Assembly (NCBI GenBank): GCA_050330635.1
Contig: JBHJNQ010000017.1
Span: 62,001-126,000, forward strand
Direction: 5' to 3'
DNA length: 64,000 bases
Origin: CADEDH01 sp050330635
GTDB lineage: Bacteria; Actinomycetota; Acidimicrobiia; Acidimicrobiales; SZUA-35
In this document: positions 43,434 to 52,408 of the stretch, piece by piece
Layout of the letters: each line of letters starts with the position of its first letter
Numbering within the stretch: position 1 is the first letter of the stretch
Position numbers and translations under genes: made by a program
The notes under the pieces: generated by a model
Databases searched by the model: none
Seen by the model: only the letters and a program-made list of their open reading frames with translations
Told to the model about the DNA's origin: nothing

Positions 43434-44432
43434 TCAGCCCCGGGGGTCGACCACGATGCGGCCCACCGTGCGCCGCTCCGCCAGCCGCCGTAGTCCCTCC
43501 GGCAGCCCGTCGAAGCCGAGGCGCTCGGTGATCAGGGGGTCGATCTCGCCCCGGGCCAGCTGGGCGTAGACCTCGTCGTAGCACCTGGTGATGACGGCCG
43601 GGTCCATGGCCCGGTACCCGCCCATGTGGACCCCCACGACCGAGTAGTTCTTGACCAGCAGGTGGTTGGCGGGGGCCGCGGGGATGGTGCCGCTGGCGAA
43701 TCCGACGACGAGGAGCCGACCCTCCCACGCCACCAGCCGTCGGGCCACGTCGAAGTACGCTCCCCCCACCGGGTCGTAGACGACGTCGACGCCCCGGCCC
43801 GACGTTGCCTCCATCACCGCGGTGTGGAGGTCGGGCTCACCGGGGCCGGGATCGTAGTCGAAGGCCAGGTCCGCACCCAGCTCGGTGACGGCGCGGACCT
43901 TGTCGGGTCCGCCGGCCGCCCCCAGGACCCAACAGCCGTGGGCCTTGGCCAGCTGCACGGCGGCCGAACCGACACCCCCGGCGGCGGCCAGGACCAGCAC
44001 GCTCTCCCCCGGGGCGAGGTGACCCCGTCGGTGGAGGGCGAACCAGGCAGTTCCATAGGTGACGTGGAGGCCGGCGGCCACCACACCGTCGACGTCGTCC
44101 GGCAGGGGATGGACGTCGGCCCCGTGCACGATCGCCTCGGTGGCGAACCCGCCCCACGCTCCGCTCGTCGAGCCCACCACCCGCTGACCGACGCTCAGGC
44201 CACTGCCCGGACCGACCGCCACCACCGTTCCGGCGGCGCTCATCCCGGGCACGAAGGGCACGTCGATCTTCACCTGGTAGCTGCCCTGGCACTGGAGGAT
44301 GTCGGCGAAGTTGACGTCGGCCCCCTCGACCTCGATCCGGGCCTGACCCTCCCCCGGCTCGGGAGGGTCGACCTCGACCGCTTCGAGCTCGTCCCACGGG
44401 TCGCCGAGCCGGGTCAGCTGCCAGGCCCTCAC
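43434..44432 (-). CDS. NADPH:quinone oxidoreductase-type MDR protein
   Basis: 332 residues, zinc-free quinone oxidoreductase (zeta-crystallin-like) subgroup. FVPGMSAAGTVVAVGPGSG, VVGSTSGAWGGFATEAI, the Rossmann LVLAAAGGVGSAAVQLAKA, and VVYDPVGGAYFDVARRLVAW are characteristic. No catalytic zinc cysteine. GTG start overlaps the upstream LLM stop (GTGA), so these two oxidoreductases are coupled. It would reduce an enone, quinone or enoyl-CoA with NADPH. Confidence 0.88.
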   Translation of the reverse strand: MRAWQLTRLGDPWDELEAVEVDPPEPGEGQARIEVEGADVNFADILQCQGSYQVKIDVPFVPGMSAAGTVVAVGPGSGLSVGQRVVGSTSGAWGGFATEAIVHGADVHPLPDDVDGVVAAGLHVTYGTAWFALHRRGHLAPGESVLVLAAAGGVGSAAVQLAKAHGCWVLGAAGGPDKVRAVTELGADLAFDYDPGPGEPDLHTAVMEATSGRGVDVVYDPVGGAYFDVARRLVAWEGRLLVVGFASGTIPAAPANHLLVKNYSVVGVHMGGYRAMDPAVITRCYDEVYAQLARGEIDPLITERLGFDGLPEGLRRLAERRTVGRIVVDPRG

Positions 44433-45559
44433 GTCCGGCTCCCGCCCGCCAGCTCCGACCGGGCGGCTGCGCCGGCCCTGCCAGCCCCGCCGTCGTCGTG
44501 ACCGGGGGCCGGACCGGCGTCCGAGCGGGCCCCCCAGGCCGCCATGACCAGCTCGAGGCTGCGGATCCGCTCGTCGAGGCCGTGGGTCGGGGTGTGGAGC
44601 ATCAGCTCGGCCGCCCCGGTCCGGTCCGCCAGCTCGTCGAGGCCGGCCGCCACCTCGTCGGCGGTGCCGAGCAGGGCGCTGGTGGCCATGGCCACGGCGT
44701 TGGGGAACTCGTCGTGGGCGGCCGCCTCGTGGGGCGGCAGGAGGGGCAGCATGCGGCCGGTGCGCATCCCGTACCGCCGGAGGCGGGATGGCCCGGCCAG
44801 CCACTCGGCCTCGGCTGTGGTGGCGGCGGCGATCGTGGAGGCCGTGACGATCGTGTAGGGCTCGTCGAGGACGGACGACGGCTCGAAGGCGTCGCGGTAG
44901 ATGCTCACGGCCTGGATCGTGCCGCCCATGTCGAAGTGGTGGGCGAAGGCGAACGGCAGCCCGAGGATCCCGGCCAGCTGGGCGCTGAAACCGCTCGATC
45001 CGAGGAGGATGACGGCCGGCGTCCCGGCGGCGACCGGGGTGGCCCGGAAGTGCTGCCACAGGCCCTGTTCGGTCCGGGCGTCGCCCAGCAGGCCCAACAC
45101 GTCGATCAGGTTGCGGGGGAAGTCCTCGTCGTCGCGGTTGTCGGGCGAGCGACGCAGGGCGAGGGCGGTGGCCCGGTCGGTGCCGGGGGCCCGACCCACC
45201 CCGAGGTCGATGCGTCCGGGGTGGAGGGCCTCGAGCAGTGCGAACTGCTCGGCGATGGCCAGAGGGGCGTGGTTGGGCAGCATGACGCCCCCCGAACCGA
45301 CCCGGATGCGCTCGGTGTTGGCGGCGAGGTGGGCCATCAGGACCGAGGGGGTGGTGCTGGCCACCGTGCCCATGTTGTGGTGCTCGGCCACCCAGAACCG
45401 GGTGTAGCCCAGCTCCTCCGCCCGACGGGCCAGGGCGGTGGTCTCGGCCAGGGCGCCGGCGCTGGTGGCGCCGTCGGCCACCATGGCCAGGTCGAGCACC
45501 GACAGCGGCAGACGCCCCTCCCCCATCGTCGGTGTCGTCGCCGCCTCCCCGGTCGTCAT
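44429..45559 (-). CDS. LLM-class oxidoreductase, luciferase-family group 1 (TIGR03558/MsnO8-like)
   Basis: 376 residues. The run LPLSVLDLAMVADGATS, YTRFWVAEHHNMGTVASTTP, TERIRVGSGGVMLPNHAPLA and EALHPGRIDLGVGRAPGTD is diagnostic of the TIGR03558 group, FMN-type luciferase-like monooxygenases. The last 30 residues (GPAPGHDDGGAGRAGAAA) are low complexity. GGAG lies eight bases before the ATG. The quinone-oxidoreductase-like gene overlaps its stop, so it heads a two-gene operon. Actual substrate unknown. Confidence 0.88.
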   Translation of the reverse strand: MTTGEAATTPTMGEGRLPLSVLDLAMVADGATSAGALAETTALARRAEELGYTRFWVAEHHNMGTVASTTPSVLMAHLAANTERIRVGSGGVMLPNHAPLAIAEQFALLEALHPGRIDLGVGRAPGTDRATALALRRSPDNRDDEDFPRNLIDVLGLLGDARTEQGLWQHFRATPVAAGTPAVILLGSSGFSAQLAGILGLPFAFAHHFDMGGTIQAVSIYRDAFEPSSVLDEPYTIVTASTIAAATTAEAEWLAGPSRLRRYGMRTGRMLPLLPPHEAAAHDEFPNAVAMATSALLGTADEVAAGLDELADRTGAAELMLHTPTHGLDERIRSLELVMAAWGARSDAGPAPGHDDGGAGRAGAAARSELAGGSRT

Positions 45560-45635
45560 TGGCCGCTCCTCTCGTCGCCGTGTGACCCACGTGGCGGGTC
45601 GCTGGTGCCCGCATCGTAGTGGCGGCCCCTCCCCG

Positions 45636-45684
45636 GGGGTGAAGACGGCCCCGGGGTGAAGACGGCCCTGAGGCGAAGACGGTC
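45636..45684. repeat. Degenerate 17-19-base tandem repeat, three copies
   Basis: GGGGTGAAGACGGCCCC, then GGGGTGAAGACGGCCCTGA, then GGCGAAGACGGTC. It lies upstream of the promoter of the CoA-transferase gene, in the divergent gap with the LLM gene. Confidence 0.7.
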
Positions 45685-45717
45685 TGTCCGGTCGGGGGGG
45701 CGGGCGCCCGGGCGTCG

Positions 45718-45747
45718 TTGTACACGGGGCGGGCGATCACCTACGTT
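45718..45747 (+). promoter_or_regulatory. Candidate leaderless promoter TTGTAC-N18-TACGTT
   Basis: -35 TTGTAC (45718-45723), 18-base spacer, -10 TACGTT (45742-45747), then seven bases to the ATG at 45755. No Shine-Dalgarno. One of the best examples of the leaderless pattern in this window. Confidence 0.55.
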
Positions 45748-45754
45748 GCAGCCC

Positions 45755-48214
45755 ATGAGCGCTCCAGGCCCCCTGGCCGGTCTCCGGGTCATCGACCTGA
45801 CCGGCGACCTCGGCCGGTTCGCCACCAAGCTGTTGGCCGAGTACGGCGCCGAGGTGTGCCGGCCGGCAGGGGCCGGGTCGCGGGGGGCGTCGATGCCGGG
45901 GCCGGCCGGCGCCGCCGGTCGGGGCGTGCTCGACTGGTGGTACGACGCGGCCAAGACGCCGATCGACCTCGACCTCACCACCGATGAGGGTCGCACCACC
46001 TACCGGCGGCTGGCCCTCGCCGCCGACGTGGTGATCGAGGCCCAGCCGGCCGGCCTCCTGGCCGAGCTCGGCATCGACCACGAGCACCTGGTCGACGCCA
46101 ACCCCACCCTGTGCCAGGTGTCGGTCACACCGTTCGGGCGGACCGGGCCCCGGGCCGGCTGGCAGGGCTCCGACCTGGTGGCCGGGGCCCTGGGCGGCGT
46201 CCTGTCCCTGACCGGGACCCCCGACGAGCCGCTCAACTCGTGGGGCGGGCAGAACCACAACTTCGCCGGCTTCGCCGCCGCCATCAGCGCCCTGGCCGCC
46301 GTCCGTTCGGCCCGCCGCACCGGCCACGGGCAGCTCGTCGACCTGTCGGTCCACGAGGTGGTCACCGGTTCCATCGAGAACCTGTTCTTCCAGTACTTCT
46401 ACGACGACGAGCTCCCCCTGCCCCGCATCCCGGGGCGTCAGGGTTCGCTCCACTGGCTCGGGGCGTACCAGGTGGTGCCGGCCCGCACCGGGCACGTGAT
46501 GGTCACCCCCACCCCCCAGGCCCAGCCGCTCATCGATTGGATGGTCGAGTGCGGGATGGACGAGGCCGAGCCGTTCGTCGGCCTGGCGGTCGAGGACCTC
46601 CTGGCCCAGATGCCGGAGCTCATGGCTGCCGTCGGCGCCTTCGCCCGGACGATGGACGCCGGTCCCCTGTTCCACGAGGCCCAGCGCCGCCACATCGCCT
46701 TCGCCGAGGTCCAGTCGGTTCCGCAGGTGGCCGACAATCCGCAGTTCGCCCACCGCCGACTGTTCTCCGACATCGTCGTGCCGGGAACCGCCGACCCCGG
46801 CACGACCGCGATCGCCGATCGAGCCGGGGCGGACGGTGCTGCGGCCGCCGCCGGGACCGTACCCGACCCGGCGGCCGGCACTGCGGTGCGGGGCCCGTGG
46901 CGCCTCGTCCGCTTCTCCGACACCCCGCTGGCCACGCCGGCCGGCCTCCCGCCCACGGCGGAGGAAGCCGGAACGGTGGCGGCGAGGTGGGGGGCGGGGA
47001 GCCGTTCGACCCCGACCGATCCATCCACGGACCCGGCGGCCCGACCACTGGAGGGCCTGACCGTCCTCGACCTGAGCTGGGTGCTGGCCGGTCCGTTCGC
47101 CACCCGGCTCCTCGGTGATCTGGGGGCCGACGTGATCAAGGTCCAGACCGAGGAACGGGCCACCCTGGTCAACCGACCCGACTACCCCTACTACCCGGTG
47201 TGGAACCGGTCGAAGCGGTCGGTGACCCTCGACCTCAAGCGACCCGAGGCCCTCGACGGGATCCGACCCCTGGTCGAGCGGGCTGACGTGCTGGTGGAGA
47301 ACTACAGCTCCGGGGTGCTCGACCGGCTCGGCCTCGGCTGGGACCAGGTGCGGGAGTGGAACGACCGCCTCGTGTACATCTCGATGTCGGGCTGTGGGCA
47401 CGACGGCCCGTGGTCGCAGATCATCAGCTATGCCCCCACCGTCCACGCCCTGTGCGGCCTGACCAGCCTGACCAATCCGCCGGGTCGGGGAGATATCGGC
47501 TGCGGCTTCTCGCTCAACGACCACGCCGCCGGTTTCGCCGCCGCTCTTTCGGTCCTCGCCGCCCTCCACCATCGAGATCAGGGGGGTGGGACCGGCCAGT
47601 ACATCGACATGGCCCAGCTCGAGGTCGGCGCCTACCTGCTGGGCCCGGCGCTGGTCGAGTGGGCCGCCACCGGTCACGAGGCCCGGGCCGCCGGCAACGT
47701 CGACGCCCTCACCGGTGCCGTGCCCAACGAGATCTATCGCGGGGTCGACGGTGCCACCGTCGCCGTGACCGCCACCGACGACGCCATGTGGGGTAGTCTC
47801 GCCGCCATCCTCGGTGCCACCACCGAGCCGTGGGCCACGGTCGAGGGGCGCCGGGACGATCGGGCAGCCGTCGATCGGGCCGTCGCCGCCTGGTGCGCCG
47901 ATCGACCGGCGGCCGATGTCATGGCCACCCTCCAGGCCGCTGGGGTGGCGGCCGGCGTCGTCCAGGACGCCGAGGACCTGGCGGAACGCGATCCCCAGCT
48001 GGCCGCCCGCCGGTTCTGGTCGACGGCGGAGTCCGACGTGTTCGGCCCCCGCCGCCACGACCGCTTCCCCGCCCTCTGGAGCCGTTCCCGGCTCGAACCC
48101 TACCGGCCGGCCCCCAACTATCTCGGTGAGGCCAACTTCGAGGTGTGGACCGAGGTCGCCGGACTCGCCCCGGAGACCGTCGCCGGCCACATCGCCGACG
48201 GCCTCTTCACCTGA
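45755..48214 (+). CDS. Double-domain CaiB/BaiF family CoA-transferase
   Basis: 819 residues: two class III CoA-transferase domains in tandem (about 5-380 and 430-810). The first opens with GLRVIDLTGDLGRFATKLLA and the second with the standard LTVLDLSWVLAGPFATRLLG. The active-site acidic residue occurs as Glu in both: HGQLVDLSVHEV and GQYIDMAQLEVGA. Such fused proteins act as internal heterodimers transferring CoA to a carboxylic acid, often for dicarboxylic, branched or aromatic acids. A linker of about 50 residues (near 360-430) is Ala/Pro-rich. A leaderless promoter precedes it. A second, unrelated-in-detail double CoA-transferase faces it from 50722. Substrate unknown. Confidence 0.9.
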   Translation: MSAPGPLAGLRVIDLTGDLGRFATKLLAEYGAEVCRPAGAGSRGASMPGPAGAAGRGVLDWWYDAAKTPIDLDLTTDEGRTTYRRLALAADVVIEAQPAGLLAELGIDHEHLVDANPTLCQVSVTPFGRTGPRAGWQGSDLVAGALGGVLSLTGTPDEPLNSWGGQNHNFAGFAAAISALAAVRSARRTGHGQLVDLSVHEVVTGSIENLFFQYFYDDELPLPRIPGRQGSLHWLGAYQVVPARTGHVMVTPTPQAQPLIDWMVECGMDEAEPFVGLAVEDLLAQMPELMAAVGAFARTMDAGPLFHEAQRRHIAFAEVQSVPQVADNPQFAHRRLFSDIVVPGTADPGTTAIADRAGADGAAAAAGTVPDPAAGTAVRGPWRLVRFSDTPLATPAGLPPTAEEAGTVAARWGAGSRSTPTDPSTDPAARPLEGLTVLDLSWVLAGPFATRLLGDLGADVIKVQTEERATLVNRPDYPYYPVWNRSKRSVTLDLKRPEALDGIRPLVERADVLVENYSSGVLDRLGLGWDQVREWNDRLVYISMSGCGHDGPWSQIISYAPTVHALCGLTSLTNPPGRGDIGCGFSLNDHAAGFAAALSVLAALHHRDQGGGTGQYIDMAQLEVGAYLLGPALVEWAATGHEARAAGNVDALTGAVPNEIYRGVDGATVAVTATDDAMWGSLAAILGATTEPWATVEGRRDDRAAVDRAVAAWCADRPAADVMATLQAAGVAAGVVQDAEDLAERDPQLAARRFWSTAESDVFGPRRHDRFPALWSRSRLEPYRPAPNYLGEANFEVWTEVAGLAPETVAGHIADGLFT

Positions 48215-48256
48215 CGCACCGGTTCACCTGACGCGCGGGTTCACCTGACGCACGGG
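48206..48256. repeat. 17-base tandem repeat including the CoA-transferase stop codon
   Basis: Units TTCACCTGACGCACCGG, TTCACCTGACGCGCGGG and TTCACCTGACGCACGGG. The first contains the last two sense codons and TGA of the gene; the copies place two further in-frame-like CTGA sequences downstream. Period 17 shifts frame between copies. Confidence 0.85.
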
Positions 48257-48295
48257 GCGGACCGACCGGCGGGATGCCGGGCCCGCGTCGCTGGT

Positions 48296-50722
48296 TCAGA
48301 CCAGGGCGTCGGCGGCGGCGATCTCGGCCACCTCGTCGCCATAGAGGCCGAGAATCTCCGTCAGTACCTCGAAGGTGTGCTCGCCGAGGCACGGGGCCGC
48401 CGATCGGGGTCCGTGGTCGTAGCCCCGGATGCGGTACTGGTGGCCGGCGTAGGGCACCGTGCCGACCTCGGTGTGCTCGAGGTGGCGGTAGAAGTTCCGG
48501 TGGCGGTATTGGGGGTCGTCGAGGAGCTGGCCGCTGGTCTGCACCACCCCGGCGGCGATGCCGGCGGCGGCCAGCGCCGCCTCCAGCTCCGGGCCGTCCC
48601 ACATTGCGGTCCACGCCCCGAGCTCAGCGTCGATGGTGTCGTGGGCGGCGAGGCGGCCCTCCACCGTGGCGAGGGCGGGCTTCGTGGCCCACACCGGCCG
48701 GCCCAGGACGTCGACGAGACGGCGCCAGGCGTCGTCGTCGACGACGGCGATGGCGATCCACCGGTCGTCGCCCCGGGTCGGATAGGCCCCCCGGGGGGCC
48801 AGGTCGGGTGACCGGTTGCCCCGTCGGGGTGGCTGCATCCCGTCGCGTTGGACGTCGCGCAGCTCCGGGGCCAGGAGCTGGAGCGCCACCTCGAGCTGGG
48901 CCGCCTCGATGTGGCAGCCCTCGCCGGTGCGGCGCCGCCGATGGAGGGCGGCGAGCAGGGTGGGGGTGATGAACCGGGGGCAGATCGTGTCGGTGTAGGC
49001 CACCCACGGTCCGTCGGGTCCCCGATCGGGCCACCCGATCAGGTCCTGGAACCCGGCCACGGCGGCGGCGTGGTAGCCGTAGCCGGCCATCGACGACACC
49101 TCGCTCCCCTCCCCCAGCAGCGACGTGCTGACCATGACCAGTGACGGGTTGGTGGTGACGAGCGCGCGGTAGCCGAAGCCAAGGCGGTCGATGGTGCCCG
49201 GGGTGAAGCTCTCGATCACCACGTCGGCCCAGTCGGCCAGGCGACGAGCCACCATCCGACCCTCGGCCGTCTTGAGGTCGAGGGCTACGCTCAGCTTGGA
49301 CGTGTTGAACGTGCCGTAGAAGTTCGAGCGGTTGATGCCGGGCTCGCCGTCCTTGAAGGGGGGTTGGAGCCGGAGGCCGTCGATGCGGTTCTCCGATTCG
49401 ATCCTGATGACGGTGGCCCCGTGGTCGGCCAGGGCCTTGGCCGTGATGGGACCGACCCCGATCCACGAGAAGTCGACGACCTTCAAACCCTCGAACGGCG
49501 GCCCGTCGAACCGATGCTCCGGTTGGGGTGCGGGCCGGTCGCCATCCCTGATGGTCTCCACCGCCGGTGCCGCCGCCAGCGCGGCCCGGATGAGGTCGCC
49601 GTCGGCGTCCGGGGCGACGGGACCCCGCCGCACCGCCGGTCGGACGCCATCGACCCGGTAGCACGCCCCCGGAGCCCGCCGGCCCAGCCCGTCGCCGGCC
49701 TCGGCGGTCCAGAACGAGCGCCGATCCAGATGGTCGAAGGCCAGCAGATCGGCGAGGGTGTTGAGCGGCGCCAGGGTTGCCCCGTAGCCGAGGCCCCGGA
49801 TGAACAGCTCCCACTTGGTATGGCGGGCGCAGAGCGCCAGGACCGCACCCTGGACCTCGTCGAGGGAGTGGCGGACCTCCTCGCCGGAGATGACGGCGTG
49901 GTCATAGCGGGTCCAGTCGACGTCCCGCCACGAATCGTCGACGATGCCGTCCTCCAGGAGCCAGGGGAGGAGGAACTGCACGGAACGGGCCGTCGGCACG
50001 GCGATGACGTAGCCGTCGGCGGCGTCGATCCGGAGCTGGATCCGCAGGCTCAGGTGGATCTCGGACCCGGTCCGCTCGAACTCGTGGCCCTGGACCCCCT
50101 GGGCCTCCATGGCGTTGAGCATCGTCCACGTCATGACCGACTGGGCCGAGACGTCGACGAACTGGGCCTCGCCGGTCCGCTCCATCCGCCGGTGGGCGAC
50201 GAGGGCCGCCAGGGCCGCCTCCGCCCCGGCGTGGCGCCACACCTGCGGTATCGACAGGTGGACGGGGGCCCGGTCGGGGCTGCCCTGGATCCGCATCGGG
50301 CCGCCGAGAGCGGCGATCGTCAGCTCCTCGGCCGGCTGGTCGGCCCGCGGCCCGTCGGAGCCGAACGGGGTGACGAGCACCACCACGGCCGTCGGGTTGG
50401 CCGCCACGACGTCGTCGTCGCCGATGCCGAGACCGGCGAGGCGTCCCGGGGGGCCGCTGTCCATGATGACGTCGGCGCCGGCCACCAGGTCGAGCACGAG
50501 GGCACGATCGGCCACGGGGTCACCGCTGCACACCACCGATCGCTTGTTGCCGTTGTAGGCGACGGCTTCCGAGCCGTCGCCCCGCCGGCGGCCGGGATCG
50601 CCGCCGGCCGGTTCGAGCCGTAGCACCTCGGCCCCGAGGTCGGCCAGAAGGTAGGGACCGACCTCGCCGCGGCGGTCGGTCATGTCGAGGATGCGCCAGC
50701 CGTCGAGCAAGCCGTCGTCCAT
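48296..50722 (-). CDS. Double-domain CaiB/BaiF family CoA-transferase, one active site apparently lost
   Basis: 808 residues with two class III CoA-transferase domains. Domain 1 (about 5-375) opens with WRILDMTDRRGEVGPYLLAD; domain 2 (about 410-800) with LKVVDFSWIGVGPITAKALA, VIESFTPGTIDRLGFGY and EGCHIEAAQLEVALQL. At the catalytic acidic position domain 2 keeps Glu (AAQLEV), but domain 1 has Ser (DVSAQSVMTW), suggesting only one active half. The ATG at 50722 is preceded by GATAACCCTCCC without a clear ribosome site; the open frame beyond it is antisense to the hydrolase gene. It converges with the other CoA-transferase. Confidence 0.9.
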   Translation of the reverse strand: MDDGLLDGWRILDMTDRRGEVGPYLLADLGAEVLRLEPAGGDPGRRRGDGSEAVAYNGNKRSVVCSGDPVADRALVLDLVAGADVIMDSGPPGRLAGLGIGDDDVVAANPTAVVVLVTPFGSDGPRADQPAEELTIAALGGPMRIQGSPDRAPVHLSIPQVWRHAGAEAALAALVAHRRMERTGEAQFVDVSAQSVMTWTMLNAMEAQGVQGHEFERTGSEIHLSLRIQLRIDAADGYVIAVPTARSVQFLLPWLLEDGIVDDSWRDVDWTRYDHAVISGEEVRHSLDEVQGAVLALCARHTKWELFIRGLGYGATLAPLNTLADLLAFDHLDRRSFWTAEAGDGLGRRAPGACYRVDGVRPAVRRGPVAPDADGDLIRAALAAAPAVETIRDGDRPAPQPEHRFDGPPFEGLKVVDFSWIGVGPITAKALADHGATVIRIESENRIDGLRLQPPFKDGEPGINRSNFYGTFNTSKLSVALDLKTAEGRMVARRLADWADVVIESFTPGTIDRLGFGYRALVTTNPSLVMVSTSLLGEGSEVSSMAGYGYHAAAVAGFQDLIGWPDRGPDGPWVAYTDTICPRFITPTLLAALHRRRRTGEGCHIEAAQLEVALQLLAPELRDVQRDGMQPPRRGNRSPDLAPRGAYPTRGDDRWIAIAVVDDDAWRRLVDVLGRPVWATKPALATVEGRLAAHDTIDAELGAWTAMWDGPELEAALAAAGIAAGVVQTSGQLLDDPQYRHRNFYRHLEHTEVGTVPYAGHQYRIRGYDHGPRSAAPCLGEHTFEVLTEILGLYGDEVAEIAAADALV

Positions 50723-50902
50723 GGGAGGGTTATCACCTTTCTCGACCCCGACCGGGGTGTTGTCGTGGCCCCACAGTGTGGGCACTACGCAGTGGCGACG
50801 CCAGTTCGCCCGTCCGGCTCGCCCGTGCCCTCGTCGCCGGGGACGACTACGGTCGGGACGCGGCCGTTGGGGACCCGGCCCGGAATCGGAGGACGTACCA
50901 TC

Positions 50903-51628
50903 ATGATCGAGCGCTTCGACGAGGTCGAGGGCCCGGAGGGGACCATGGTCACCTTCGTCGTCCACCCCGAGCGCCACGGCCCCCATCCGGTCGTGCTGTT
51001 CCTCATGGACGCACCGGGCATGCGCGAGGAGCTGCGGACCATGTGCCGCCGCCTGGCCTCGGTCGGCTACTACGTGATGGCGCCGCACCTGTACTACCGC
51101 CAGGTCGACCACTACAACCTGTTCGAGACGAACGACCGCGACCGGATGGTCGAGCTGATGGGCGCCCTCTCCAACGCCCTCGTGGTCGACGACGCCCGCC
51201 GGCTGTTGGCCGTGGCCGACGGCGACCCGGCGGCCGACGCCACCAGGGTCGGCACCGTCGGCTACTGCATGAGCGGGCCGTTCACCATCATGATCGCCGC
51301 CGCTGAGCCCGACCGGGTCAGGGCGGCGGCGTCGATCCATGGTGTCCGCCTCGCCGTCGACGCCGACGACTCCCCGCACGCCCATCTCGACCAGGTGCGG
51401 GGCGAGGTGTACGTGGCCTGCGCCGAGCACGACGCCCACGCCCCCACCGAGATGGTCGAGGCGTTCGAGAAGGCGATGGCCGAGACCGGCACCCGGGGCG
51501 AGGTCGAGTGGTACCCGGGAACGGAGCACGGGTTCGCCTTCGCCGAGCGGCCCGTCTACGACCGGGCCGCCTCGGAACGACACTGGGAGCGCCTCCACGC
51601 CCTGTTCGCCAGGACCCTGTCGGCGTGA
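50903..51628 (+). CDS. Dienelactone hydrolase family protein
   Basis: 241 residues. Alpha/beta-hydrolase of the carboxymethylenebutenolidase type, with a cysteine nucleophile in VGTVGYCMSGPFTIM, an acidic residue in VACAEHDAHAP and His in PGTEHGFAFAERP, giving the Cys-Asp-His triad of the family. MDAPGMREELRTMCRRLAS is the typical early segment. GGAGG lies ten bases before the ATG. It would open a dienelactone or a related ester. Divergent from the CoA-transferase; RidA follows in the same direction 106 bases on. Confidence 0.88.
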   Translation: MIERFDEVEGPEGTMVTFVVHPERHGPHPVVLFLMDAPGMREELRTMCRRLASVGYYVMAPHLYYRQVDHYNLFETNDRDRMVELMGALSNALVVDDARRLLAVADGDPAADATRVGTVGYCMSGPFTIMIAAAEPDRVRAAASIHGVRLAVDADDSPHAHLDQVRGEVYVACAEHDAHAPTEMVEAFEKAMAETGTRGEVEWYPGTEHGFAFAERPVYDRAASERHWERLHALFARTLSA

Positions 51629-51676
51629 GCGGGGCGGCGCCACACCCGGCGGGGTCACCCGAGTCGCCCCACCATC

Positions 51677-51716
51677 GACCGACGATCCCGACCGACGATC
51701 CCCGACCAACGATCCC
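51677..51716. repeat. 13-14-base tandem repeat upstream of the RidA-family gene
   Basis: GACCGACGATCCC, GACCGACGATCCCC, GACCAACGATCCC, ending just before the AGGAG of the RidA gene. It could alter leader length if unstable. Confidence 0.75.
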
Positions 51717-51734
51717 AACACCAGGAGTACGGAC

Positions 51735-52124
51735 ATGCCCCGAGGAGAACCGATCATCCCCGCCGGCTCGGAGAAGACCTACGAGCGATTTCATTTCGCT
51801 CCCGCCATGCGGGTGGGTGACACGCTCTACTGCTCGGGCGTCATCGGGGCCGACGGCTCCCGGGTGCCGGAGCGGGCCGAGGACGAGTTCACCGCCGCCT
51901 TCACCGCCCTGGCCGACCTGCTGGCGGCGGCCGGTGCGTCCCTCGACGACGTCGTCGAGCTGACATCGTTCCACGTGGACATGGGCACCCACCTCGGCGC
52001 CTTCATCGCCGCCAAGGACGCCGTCATCGGCGAGCCGTACCCGGCGTGGACGGCCATCGGCTGCACGGAGCTCGCCGTACCCGCCGCCCGGGTCGAGATC
52101 CGGGCCACCGCCTACCTGGGGTGA
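51735..52124 (+). CDS. RidA/YjgF-family protein
   Basis: 129 residues, the normal size. MRVGDTLYCSGVIGADGS, LAAAGASLDDVVELTSFHV and PAARVEIRATAYL match the family; the arginine in EIRATAYL corresponds to the catalytic Arg of enamine/imine deaminases. AGGAG lies eight bases before the ATG. RidA members hydrolyse reactive enamines from PLP enzymes; divergent ones next to catabolic genes act on pathway imines. With the dienelactone hydrolase upstream, a pathway-specific role is possible. Confidence 0.88.
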   Translation: MPRGEPIIPAGSEKTYERFHFAPAMRVGDTLYCSGVIGADGSRVPERAEDEFTAAFTALADLLAAAGASLDDVVELTSFHVDMGTHLGAFIAAKDAVIGEPYPAWTAIGCTELAVPAARVEIRATAYLG

Positions 52125-52408
52125 CCGGCCCGCCGAGGTTGGCCGCCCCCACCCCGGGTGAGAGGATCGGGGTGGGGGCAGCGGACGTGGCGCCTCAGAT
52201 CTCGTCGACGGCCAGCAGTGGCGATGGTCCAGGCCCTCGGCGATCGCACCGATGACGGTGGCGTGCCAGCCCCTCAGTGCTGCGATGACCGCCGACCGGA
52301 AACTAGAGCCTGGCCCCGGGCGGGGCCACCGCAGAGGAGAATTCCCCGACGGCGGATGGTCCCCGCCCCGGACCAGATCGGGCCCGGCGATTCGGCCCGG
52401 CGCAGTGG

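Noticed and set aside
45737..48190. Minus-strand open frame of over 800 codons opposite the CoA-transferase
   Set aside because: It is a Gly/Val/His-rich antisense shadow with no family motifs; the plus-strand CoA-transferase is unambiguous.
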